DNA of 14,158 nucleotides from an uncultured Porphyromonadaceae bacterium (GTDB lineage Bacteria > Bacteroidota > Bacteroidia > Bacteroidales > Muribaculaceae), in assembly GCA_900555715.1 (NCBI GenBank), contig USMC01000061.1, positions 1 to 14,158 on the forward strand. The letters are read 5' to 3'. The notes under the pieces are model-generated. The model worked only from the letters and a program-made list of their open reading frames with translations, made no database searches and had not been told where the DNA came from. Positions 1 to 6,544 of this stretch are shown here, piece after piece (position 1 is the first letter of the stretch; every line of letters begins with the position of its first letter). A program made the translations under genes and the position numbers.

Positions 1-57
1 GCAGGCTTCAATACGCTATCGCGGACGGTTGTACCGGAGGAGGGCTCGGGCGATTGA
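1..57 (+). CDS. possible C-terminal end of a + strand gene (partial)
   Basis: Frame 1 is open from the first base and ends at TGA 55-57, giving 18 residues ending in VVPEEGSGD. If real, it converges on the - strand gene that stops at 76. The other two + frames are also open for a while, so the call rests only on plausible codon content and the position of the stop. I see no terminator hairpin between 58 and 75. Confidence 0.2.
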   Translation, partial: AGFNTLSRTVVPEEGSGD

Positions 58-75
58 TATTCAGAGGATGAAGAA

Positions 76-1200
76 TCAGCGGATTACAACTTTCTGGGCT
101 TTACCGGTCGCTGTATCGACCTTGATGAGCGTCATGCCTGCTTCCGGAACATTCACCTTCACACCCTGAAGGTTATAGAACTCAACATCTGCATTGCCAT
201 CAGCTTCTACTGCGTCAATGCCTGTAACGCCTTGCTGAGCGGCGTGAGCCTTGTCGAGAATGTTAGTTATTGCTGTAATGTAAGAAATTATCCTATTAAT
301 ATATCGATCAGTATACAATCCATAACACTCAGCGTCGTAATGTTCGTAAGATCTAATTTCTTTATAAAGTGATTCTTCTACATCCTTTAACTGCGGCAAA
401 TATTCATCTTTAACATCAGAACATTCGCTTTCAATCTCAGTATATGCGTTCTGTAAAATTGTCACTGCATTTTCGGACACTTCTATCATGCGTACCAACC
501 GGTCGAGTTCGTCAGTATATGTCTGCAAATTTGCCTGAAATCCTTCTTTTTTTGCATAATCTTCCATAAATGTATTAACCTTCATGGATGCGTATGCATT
601 CTTCGTTAGCTCAGACAATTTCAAGGTATACGATTCAACTCTCTTATAAAACCTGTCTTGTATCAGCTGGCTATAACCACTAACCCGAACTAACAATTCG
701 TCTACTATGGACTGCGTACCTTCTATTTTCTCTACGAACGGGAGATAGCTATCGTGATAAACTTCTGCGCATTGACAACAATTTTCAACAAATTTTTCTA
801 TTGCCATACGAACACTCTCTTCTATTTCATTAACTTTATCCTCTGTAAGAGGCGTTCCTCCGGAGTAGATATAATCTTCTACTTCCGTTATATACTCTTC
901 AAATCTTTCATAATTCATAGATAATTCTTCTATGTATGCTTCCATACCCGGATTGCCATATTCTTCAAGATCTTGCATAGGCGTTATATCATTATAAACC
1001 CGATAATCCTGAAAGATCATACGTCCATCCTGTATATATCGATCATACGTTTCTCTCAGACTTCCCAACATCCAGAGCTGATACTTATCCGGTTCTGTAT
1101 CAGTCGTTGCAGCTGACGCTGAAGCGGCTGATTCGGATGATTGGGCGAAGCTCGCTGCAGTAGCGAAGATGAGCACAAGCAATAGTAGATACTTTTTCAT
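76..1200 (-). CDS. secreted helical protein with a sorting-type C-terminal tail
   Basis: The product has 374 residues and no function I recognise. Residues 1-20 form a Sec signal peptide (MKKYLLLLVL, cleavage likely after FAQ). An Ala/Ser-rich linker (21-34) follows, then about 280 residues of acidic, charged, probably alpha-helical or coiled-coil sequence with a CCxC cluster at 141-144. The last 35 or so residues (FYNLQGVKV, later KVVIR) resemble the short C-terminal domain of type IX secretion cargo in Bacteroidetes, so export to the cell surface or medium is inferred. The start at 1198-1200 is set by the signal peptide. Base composition is mosaic: about 48% GC in the tail (121-180) but about 30-35% in the passenger (301-420). 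The structured RNA at 1269-1527 lies just upstream on the same strand, so this gene could be read through from it; I found no clear promoter of its own. Confidence 0.8.
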   Translation of the reverse strand: MKKYLLLLVLIFATAASFAQSSESAASASAATTDTEPDKYQLWMLGSLRETYDRYIQDGRMIFQDYRVYNDITPMQDLEEYGNPGMEAYIEELSMNYERFEEYITEVEDYIYSGGTPLTEDKVNEIEESVRMAIEKFVENCCQCAEVYHDSYLPFVEKIEGTQSIVDELLVRVSGYSQLIQDRFYKRVESYTLKLSELTKNAYASMKVNTFMEDYAKKEGFQANLQTYTDELDRLVRMIEVSENAVTILQNAYTEIESECSDVKDEYLPQLKDVEESLYKEIRSYEHYDAECYGLYTDRYINRIISYITAITNILDKAHAAQQGVTGIDAVEADGNADVEFYNLQGVKVNVPEAGMTLIKVDTATGKAQKVVIR

Positions 1201-1268
1201 ATAAAAAAAGATTAATGATGACAGCCTTGCTCGTTCCCTGATCGGCTTGAAATAGAATGAATTAAAGT

Positions 1269-1527
1269 AAAAAAGAAGCGTGGAACGATGTTCAGTTTAT
1301 CTTCAAGGAGGCATCGCCAAACGCCTATCTACGAATAAACAGTCCACTCCCACGCCTTATTGCATATCGATTCCCCTTGTCGGGAGTGGATATACGACAA
1401 GCATGAGCGTTTTTCCTGACTGCCTTCTCCTTCGTAGATTGAAAATTGGCGATTTCCTTGAAAAGGATAAAGCATGAAACGCTTATGATAAATAAAAAAA
1501 ACGGACGCGACCTCTGTCGCTAACCGG
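1269..1527 (-). ncRNA. long rod-like structured RNA, possibly 6S-like
   Basis: Five perfect helices nest in order on the same axis: 1276-1281 with 1479-1484, 1296-1301 with 1466-1471, 1302-1309 with 1455-1462, 1313-1320 with 1446-1453, and 1327-1335 with 1431-1439. A 4-bp helix (1291-1294 with 1475-1478) adds to them, giving about 41 base pairs outside the apical part. The apical region can form 1340-1344 with 1418-1422, and either 1343-1351 with 1382-1390 or the competing 1376-1382 with 1395-1401. The - strand is favoured: its closing helix is followed by C and six T (1275-1269), and a Bacteroidetes promoter lies upstream at 1531-1562. Length and rod shape with internal loops fit 6S RNA, which binds RNA polymerase, but I cannot confirm the family. 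The alternative is a structured leader or attenuator of the gene starting at 1200. Confidence 0.6.
1502..1526 (-). terminator. terminator-like hairpin just after the RNA promoter
   Basis: On the - strand the start of the presumed transcript can fold as CGG (1526-1524) with CCG (1504-1502), a small internal loop, then GCGAC (1520-1516) with GTCGC (1511-1507) around an AGAG loop. Eight T follow (1501-1494). It has the form of a weak intrinsic terminator or attenuator placed before the long rod-like RNA. The stem is short and interrupted, so it may only be a leader hairpin. Confidence 0.35.
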
Positions 1528-1530
1528 TTG

Positions 1531-1562
1531 CAAATATAGTCAATAATCCTAAACTGCACAAA
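1531..1562 (-). promoter_or_regulatory. Bacteroidetes-type promoter for the structured RNA
   Basis: On the - strand, TTTG (1562-1559) and TATATTTG (1538-1531) are separated by 20 bases, matching the Bacteroidetes sigma consensus TTTG/TAnnTTTG. The expected start is near 1527, pointing into the structured RNA and away from the + strand gene at 1673. Confidence 0.65.
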
Positions 1563-1620
1563 ACAGGGCGCTGAATTATTCACGAAAATTCGAAAGAAGC
1601 GGCAGGACGATGCTGCAGGG

Positions 1621-1652
1621 ATTGTCAGATTGACATCTTTGTCGTACCTTTG
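1621..1652 (+). promoter_or_regulatory. promoter of the DUF5020-gluQ operon
   Basis: TACCTTTG at 1645-1652 is a perfect -7 element. ATTG at 1621-1624, 20 bases upstream, is a near match to the -33 TTTG. The start would fall near 1658, leaving a leader of about 15 A-rich bases before the ATG at 1673. Confidence 0.6.
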
Positions 1653-1672
1653 CGGGCTCAAAAACACAAAAT

Positions 1673-2437
1673 ATGAAACTAATTCCTATTGAAAAAACAA
1701 GGCTCGCAGCCATCATTATCATTCTTCTTTCATGCCTCGGCTCGCAGGCGCAGGTCAATGTTCAGCTTCACTACGACTTCGGACGCAATCTGTATCCGCA
1801 CAGCCAGGCAGACCGTCAGAAAGTGACGGCGACACTCGAGCAGTTCCGTCCCGACCGACTCGGCAGCATATTCTATTTCGTCGATTTCGATTTCTATAAC
1901 GCCGGAATGAAGGGCGCATACCTCGAATTTTCCCGTGAGTTCAACATAAAAAACGGATTTGCGGCACACATCGAATATGACGGCGGCATGACGACCGGAA
2001 AGCACTCCGAATACGGCAGCCAGTTTCAGCATGCCCTGCTTGTCGGACCGGCATACAACTGCGCAAGCAGCGATTTCCGGCGCACGCTGAGCCTGCAGCT
2101 GCTCTACAAGCAGTACTTCAAAGGCTGCGACAACAAGGCTTACCCGAGCTTTCAGGCAACTATCGTCTGGGGGCTGAATTTCGGTCCGGCAGATATGTTT
2201 ACGTTCAGCGGCTATTTCGACTTCTGGCGCGACCGTACGCCGGCAGGCGACGTCCGCCTTTCACTCGCCGGAGAACCGCAATTCTGGTTCAATCTCTACA
2301 GCCTCAAAGGTCTTGAAAAGACAGGGCTGAGTGTCGGCACAGAGATTGAGCTGAGCAATAATTTCGTTTTCCCCACAAGTGGCACACGGACGTTCTTCTG
2401 TAATCCCACAATCGGCATAAAATGGACAATGAGATGA
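1673..2437 (+). CDS. DUF5020-family outer-membrane beta-barrel protein
   Basis: The product has 254 residues. A hydrophobic Sec signal peptide covers about residues 1-27 and ends in GSQAQ; a Cys lies inside the hydrophobic stretch, but SQA/Q cleavage looks more likely than a lipobox. The mature start (VQLHYDFGRNLY) and the following FYFVDFDFYN and KGAYLEFSREF are the pattern I know from Bacteroides DUF5020 proteins, which resemble Tsx-like nucleoside channels. The alternating aromatic/polar segments suit an outer-membrane barrel. Its substrate is unknown. The last codons overlap the gluQ start in an ATGA (2434-2437), so the two are probably translated from one message. The start is set by the signal peptide and the promoter at 1621-1652. 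Confidence 0.8.
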   Translation: MKLIPIEKTRLAAIIIILLSCLGSQAQVNVQLHYDFGRNLYPHSQADRQKVTATLEQFRPDRLGSIFYFVDFDFYNAGMKGAYLEFSREFNIKNGFAAHIEYDGGMTTGKHSEYGSQFQHALLVGPAYNCASSDFRRTLSLQLLYKQYFKGCDNKAYPSFQATIVWGLNFGPADMFTFSGYFDFWRDRTPAGDVRLSLAGEPQFWFNLYSLKGLEKTGLSVGTEIELSNNFVFPTSGTRTFFCNPTIGIKWTMR

Positions 2438-3372
2438 AAACAGGCCGGTATGCGCCGTCTCCGTCCGGACGAATGCACCTCGGGAACGTGTTCACGGCGC
2501 TTGTCTCGTGGCTGTCGGCGCGTTCTGCCGGAGGAAAATGGATTCTCCGCATAGAAGATCTTGATCCACAGCGTTCCAGATATGAATATGCGCGCATGAT
2601 CGAAGACGACCTCGCTTGGCTCGGACTCGACTGGGACGAAGGCGGACTCGACGATCGCGGCAGCAGCGGACCATACAGCCAGAGCCGCCGCCACGACATC
2701 TATCTTTCATATCTGCGGCTACTTGCGGATAAGAGACTGCTCTACCCCTGCAAATGCCGCCGCGCCGACATTCTCGCTACTCAGGCACCGCATCAGTCGG
2801 ACGGACGCATCATCTATGCCGGCACCTGCCGCCCGTCGGACTTGCCGCCCTTTCCGCCGGTGGAGACCGACGGCTCGACATTGCGCCTCTACGTACCTGA
2901 CGAAGTAATAAGATTTACGGATATTGTATATGGACCGCAGGAATCCAATCTACGCACCGACTGCGGCGATTTCATTGTCAGGCGCGCCGACGGCGCGTGG
3001 GCTTACCAGCTTGCCGTTGTTGTCGACGACGGACTCATGGGTGTCAACGAGGTAGTGCGCGGAAACGATCTTCTCCTCTCCACCGCCCAGCAGCTCTATC
3101 TATACGACCTTCTCGGGTTGCCGGCACCGCAGTTCGCCCATCTGCCGCTTATATGCACCCCTGACGGACGGCGCCTTTCCAAGCGCGACCGCTCTGCAAA
3201 CATGGAAGAACTGCGGGAAAAGTCATCGCCGGAAGAAATCATCGGACAGCTCGCGCACATCGCCGGCATCCTCCCGTATGAAGAACCATGCCGTGCCGAA
3301 GACCTCATTCCGCTTTTCTCATGGGATAAAATCCCTGTCGAAGAGAAGATTATAATACCTCAGAAGCAATAG
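2434..3372 (+). CDS. gluQ: glutamyl-Q tRNA(Asp) synthetase
   Basis: GluQRS, about 312 residues, activates glutamate and attaches it to queuosine at position 34 of tRNA(Asp); it is a truncated GluRS without the anticodon-binding domain. The HIGH-type motif is HLGN (15-18, after APSPSGRM), and the KMSKS-type motif is LSKRD (248-252). The zinc site typical of E. coli YadB is visible as C106-x-C108, Y128 and C132. IEDLDPQRSRYEY (40-52) is the usual class I core sequence. Two starts are possible: ATG 2422 (four extra residues) or ATG 2434. I prefer 2434, because it makes an ATGA overlap with the upstream stop and begins directly before GRYAPSPSG. The 3' end overlaps the convergent gene at 3360-4019 by 13 bases. 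Confidence 0.93.
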   Translation: MKTGRYAPSPSGRMHLGNVFTALVSWLSARSAGGKWILRIEDLDPQRSRYEYARMIEDDLAWLGLDWDEGGLDDRGSSGPYSQSRRHDIYLSYLRLLADKRLLYPCKCRRADILATQAPHQSDGRIIYAGTCRPSDLPPFPPVETDGSTLRLYVPDEVIRFTDIVYGPQESNLRTDCGDFIVRRADGAWAYQLAVVVDDGLMGVNEVVRGNDLLLSTAQQLYLYDLLGLPAPQFAHLPLICTPDGRRLSKRDRSANMEELREKSSPEEIIGQLAHIAGILPYEEPCRAEDLIPLFSWDKIPVEEKIIIPQKQ

Positions 3373-4019
3373 CCAAGGGACAGGGACACTCTGTTTTCTT
3401 TATATGAGGCATCGTGATGCAGAAGATTGTTCATGCCGAACGATGTGACGAGGGAAAGAACCCAGTTGTAGTCCCATTCAAACGACGCGCCGGCTGTCCA
3501 GGCCACATTGCAGCGGCGCTGTCCGTTCTTGCCGAACAGCTCAGTGACGGAAGAATCTAATTCAGAATCATAATTGCTCGACACTTTGCCACTGAACGAA
3601 TAGTTCAGTTCCGGACCTGAGAATACAGCGACAGCACAACGCTCCGACAAGCCGAGCCGATAGCCAAACACCACCGGTACGCGCAGTCCGATTTTTCTGA
3701 TAGTCGGATTCGTCTCTACAAGATTGCCGGTCTCATCAGTTATATTCACGTTGTTGTAGCGATAAGTGTCATAGTAGAGTCCTGCTCCCGGCTCCACAAA
3801 CATTCCGGCCGGCAGCGGCACATTGAGAAAAGCACCGATACTTCCGCCAGCCTTGGCACTGTACATCTTTGCGTCGTCGTCAGTTCCGTAATGCCAGTTG
3901 CCGGGAAGCGTGATATCTACGCCGGCACGCACGCCCCAATAAAGATTATCCGATGTTTCCTGTGCCGACACGGCAACCAGACATATAAACGCAGCAATGA
4001 CAGATGATATTCTTTTCAT
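3360..4019 (-). CDS. PorT-like outer-membrane beta-barrel protein
   Basis: The product has 219 residues. Residues 1-19 are a signal peptide (MKRISSVIAAFICLVAVSAQ). The rest is alternating beta-strand sequence with glycine and aromatic residues (YWGVRAGVDITLP, GAFLNVPLPAGMFVEPGAGLYYDTY, LRVPVVFGYRLG), typical of the small outer-membrane beta-barrel (PorT/OMP_b-brl) families common in Bacteroidetes. It ends in SLGYCF; a terminal Phe is the usual signal for barrel assembly by BAM. No ligand or partner can be named. A weak -7-like CAATTTTG lies on the - strand at 4063-4056, beside the EF-G2 terminator, without a clear -33 element. The 3' end runs 13 bases into gluQ on the other strand. Confidence 0.78.
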   Translation of the reverse strand: MKRISSVIAAFICLVAVSAQETSDNLYWGVRAGVDITLPGNWHYGTDDDAKMYSAKAGGSIGAFLNVPLPAGMFVEPGAGLYYDTYRYNNVNITDETGNLVETNPTIRKIGLRVPVVFGYRLGLSERCAVAVFSGPELNYSFSGKVSSNYDSELDSSVTELFGKNGQRRCNVAWTAGASFEWDYNWVLSLVTSFGMNNLLHHDASYKENRVSLSLGYCF

Positions 4020-4071
4020 AAATCAGACTTTTCTTCTATAACGACGCATTTCCTGCAAAATTGTTCATGAC

Positions 4072-4107
4072 AAAACAATCCCGGACGCGAGGGCATCCGG
4101 GATTGTC
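4072..4107 (-). terminator. intrinsic terminator after EF-G2
   Basis: A perfect 11-bp stem (4075-4085 with 4096-4106) encloses a 10-base loop. On the - strand it is followed by a short T run, beginning 18 bases after the EF-G2 stop. The T-tract is short, so some read-through into the 3360-4019 gene is possible. Confidence 0.75.
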
Positions 4108-4124
4108 GTTTAGATTCAAAATTA

Positions 4125-6281
4125 TTATTCTTCTGTGTTCTTCTCGGCGTACTCTTTGAGAAGTTTTTCCTGTACATCGCCGGGAACGAGTTCGTATGAA
4201 GCGAACTTCATTGTGAACGACGAACGTCCGCCTGTGATGGAGCTCAGAGCTGTCGAATAGCTTGACATCTCTTTGAGAGGCACCTTGGCGGTGATCTTTT
4301 CAAGACCGTTCTCGCTCGACATACCCATGATGATAGCACGGCGTCCCTGCAGGTCGCTCATCACGTCGCCCATAACATCGGCAGGCACAAGTACCTCGAC
4401 ATCATATACAGGCTCGAGAACCTTCGGGTTGGCTTCGCGGAAGGCCTGGCTGAAAGCGTTGCGACCGGCGAGGCGGAAGGAAATTTCGTTAGAGTCTACC
4501 GGGTGCATCTTGCCGTCGTAGATACATACACGGACGTCGCGGGCATAAGAACCTGTGAGCGGACCCTGCTCCATACGGTCCATCAGACCCTTGACTATGG
4601 CAGGAATAAAGCGCGTATCGATAGAACCGCCGACGATGCAGTTGCAGACGACGAGCTTGCCGCCCCATGCCAGAGGTATTTCCTGAGTGTCGCGCACACT
4701 CATCTTGAATTCCTGGTTGCCGAACTTGTAGGTGTCGGGGGCGGGCATTCCGTCATAATAAGGCTCGACAATGAGATGAACCTCACCGAACTGACCTGCA
4801 CCGCCCGACTGTTTCTTATGACGGTAGTCGGCACGTGCGGCACGAGTGATTGTCTCGCGGTAAGGAATCTTCGGCTCCTCGAAAATGACGGGCAGCTTGT
4901 CGTTGTTCTCGACGCGCCATTTGAGCGTGCGGAGATGGAATTCGCCCTGACCGGAAAGAATGGTCTGCTTGAGCTCCTTGGACTGCTCGACAACCCATGT
5001 GGGATCCTCTTCGTGCATACGGGTGAGGATACCCGACAGTTTCTCGGCATCGCTTTCGGTGACAGGACGGATTGCACGCTGATATTTAGGAGCGGGATAT
5101 TTGATGAAGTCGAATGCATAGTCGCATCCTTTTTCGTCGAGAGTGTTGCCTGTGCGGACATCCTTGAGTTTGACGGAAGCGCCGATATCGCCGGCTTTCA
5201 GTTCATCGACAGCTGTGCGTATCTGACCGCATGTGCAGAAAATCTGTGCGAAGCGCTCTTTTCCGCCACGGGTCACGTTGTCGAGGTCGGCACCTGCCTT
5301 GAGAGTTCCCGACATTACTTTGAAATAGCTGACTTCACCGATATGGGGTTCTACAGTTGTCTTGAACACGAAGAGACTCAGCGGACCGTTCGAATCGGGC
5401 TTGACTTCTTCGCCGGCAGTATTGACAGGAGCGGGCATGTCGTCGACGAAAGGAACGACATTGCCGAGGAACTCCATCATGCGGCGTACGCCCATGTCTT
5501 TTCCTGCGCTTACGCAGAAAAGCGGATATATAGAACGGTCGACGAGACCTTTGCGAATGCCAAGGCGGAGCTCGTCTTCTGTAAGATGGTCTTCCTCAAA
5601 GAATTTTTCCATGAGGGTCTCATCATTCTCAGCGGCAGCCTCGACGAGAGCACGGTGGAGTTCTTTCGCACGCGGCATTTCCTCTTCGGGGATATCTTCA
5701 ATCGTAGGAGCACCGCCGTCGGGGCCCCATGAATATTTTTTCATCAGCAGAACGTCGATCATGGAATTGAACGACGGACCGCAGGCAAGAGGATACTGCA
5801 CAGCGACCACTTTCGGACCGAAAACCTCGCGCATCTGCTCCAGAACGTTCTCATAGTCGGCTTTTTCGCCGTCGAGCTGATTCATGGCAAAGATGACAGG
5901 CTTGTTGAGCGACGAGCAAGTACGGAATATATTCCGGGTACCTACTTCGACACCATACTGTGCATTGATGAGAATCACACCTGTGTCGGTGACATTGAGA
6001 GCGGTGATGGCGCTACCTACAAAGTCGTCGGCACCGGGACAGTCGATGACATTGAGCTTCTTGCCGAGAAACTCGGAATAGAAGACCGTGGAGAACACAG
6101 AGTAGCCGTACTCTTTCTCGACAGGGAAATAGTCGGTTACAGTATTTTTAGCGTCAACTGTTCCGCGACGTTTTATAACACCACACTCATAGAGCATTGC
6201 TTCTGCGAGTGTGGTTTTACCGGAGCCCTTGCTACCGAGAAGGGCTATGTTTTTAATTTCGTTTGTCTGGTAGGTTTTCAT
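4125..6281 (-). CDS. fusA2: elongation factor G paralogue EF-G2, catalytic His missing
   Basis: The product has 718 residues with EF-G layout: a G domain, domain II, and the III-IV-V region carrying YRETITRAARADYRHKKQSGGAGQFGEV. The P-loop is GSKGSGKT (16-23) and the NKxD-type motif is NQLD (134-137). The switch II motif, normally DxPGH, reads DCPGA (80-84): the histidine needed for GTP hydrolysis is Ala. This matches Bacteroides EF-G2, reported to support translocation without GTPase activity and to be induced on carbon starvation for gut colonisation. The ribosome is its site of action. I chose ATG 6281 (MKTYQTNEIKNIALLGS) rather than 6305, because family members start this way as I remember them and the extra eight residues (MNHIKPDS) add nothing recognisable. 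A stem-loop terminator follows. Confidence 0.92.
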   Translation of the reverse strand: MKTYQTNEIKNIALLGSKGSGKTTLAEAMLYECGVIKRRGTVDAKNTVTDYFPVEKEYGYSVFSTVFYSEFLGKKLNVIDCPGADDFVGSAITALNVTDTGVILINAQYGVEVGTRNIFRTCSSLNKPVIFAMNQLDGEKADYENVLEQMREVFGPKVVAVQYPLACGPSFNSMIDVLLMKKYSWGPDGGAPTIEDIPEEEMPRAKELHRALVEAAAENDETLMEKFFEEDHLTEDELRLGIRKGLVDRSIYPLFCVSAGKDMGVRRMMEFLGNVVPFVDDMPAPVNTAGEEVKPDSNGPLSLFVFKTTVEPHIGEVSYFKVMSGTLKAGADLDNVTRGGKERFAQIFCTCGQIRTAVDELKAGDIGASVKLKDVRTGNTLDEKGCDYAFDFIKYPAPKYQRAIRPVTESDAEKLSGILTRMHEEDPTWVVEQSKELKQTILSGQGEFHLRTLKWRVENNDKLPVIFEEPKIPYRETITRAARADYRHKKQSGGAGQFGEVHLIVEPYYDGMPAPDTYKFGNQEFKMSVRDTQEIPLAWGGKLVVCNCIVGGSIDTRFIPAIVKGLMDRMEQGPLTGSYARDVRVCIYDGKMHPVDSNEISFRLAGRNAFSQAFREANPKVLEPVYDVEVLVPADVMGDVMSDLQGRRAIIMGMSSENGLEKITAKVPLKEMSSYSTALSSITGGRSSFTMKFASYELVPGDVQEKLLKEYAEKNTEE

Positions 6282-6302
6282 GCTATCGGGTTTAATATGA
6301 TT

Positions 6303-6310
6303 CAAAAATG
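6303..6310 (-). promoter_or_regulatory. possible -7 element for EF-G2
   Basis: On the - strand CATTTTTG (6310-6303) resembles TAnnTTTG in seven of eight positions. No good TTTG lies 19-20 bases upstream, which suggests dependence on an activator if it is used. It would exclude the 6305 start and leave a leader of about 15 bases before 6281. Confidence 0.3.
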
Positions 6311-6389
6311 ATTTCTAAGACATCAAGACAGTCTTTCGATTTCGGAGCGCAATTTATGAATTTTTTTCGTGTGTCATGCACTTAAATAA

Positions 6390-6405
6390 TATGTTTGACA
6401 ACATA
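6390..6405. promoter_or_regulatory. palindrome between EF-G2 and lon, possible operator
   Basis: TATGTTTGACAACATA is two perfect 6-base arms around TGAC. It lies about 95 bases upstream of the expected EF-G2 transcription start and about 110 bases upstream of the expected lon start. The protein that might bind is unknown. Confidence 0.35.
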
Positions 6406-6471
6406 AAGTCACATTTTTAGCATACCCGACCGGCGGATATGAATCCTTTAAGCATATTTATGAAGTCAAAG

Positions 6472-6503
6472 TTCGCCCATACGGACGATTTTCACTAATT
6501 TTG
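6472..6503 (+). promoter_or_regulatory. promoter of lon
   Basis: TAATTTTG at 6496-6503 is a perfect -7 element. TTCG at 6472-6475, 20 bases upstream, is an imperfect -33. The start should be near 6508-6510, giving a leader of about 35 bases that can form a small hairpin (GTGT 6518-6521 with ACAC 6527-6530). Confidence 0.6.
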
Positions 6504-6544
6504 GCACTCATTTTGCAGTGTTATAGACACACAACCGATTTAGA

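Noticed and set aside
1280..1477. 65-residue ORF on the + strand (and a 112-residue one on the - strand, 1329-1667)
   Set aside because: Both fall mainly within the structured RNA, lack initiation signals and have no recognisable protein features. The RNA pairing explains the region better.
2422..2433. gluQ start at ATG 2422
   Set aside because: It cannot be excluded, but the ATG at 2434 makes a 4-base coupled overlap and begins next to the conserved GRYAPSPSG.
4503..5732. 409-residue open frame on the + strand inside EF-G2
   Set aside because: It lies wholly antisense to a well-supported gene, has no promoter or domain, and its Cys/His/Glu-rich sequence is typical of a shadow frame.
6282..6305. 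EF-G2 start at 6305
   Set aside because: It adds MNHIKPDS with no family support and overlaps the possible -7 element; ATG 6281 gives the usual N-terminus.
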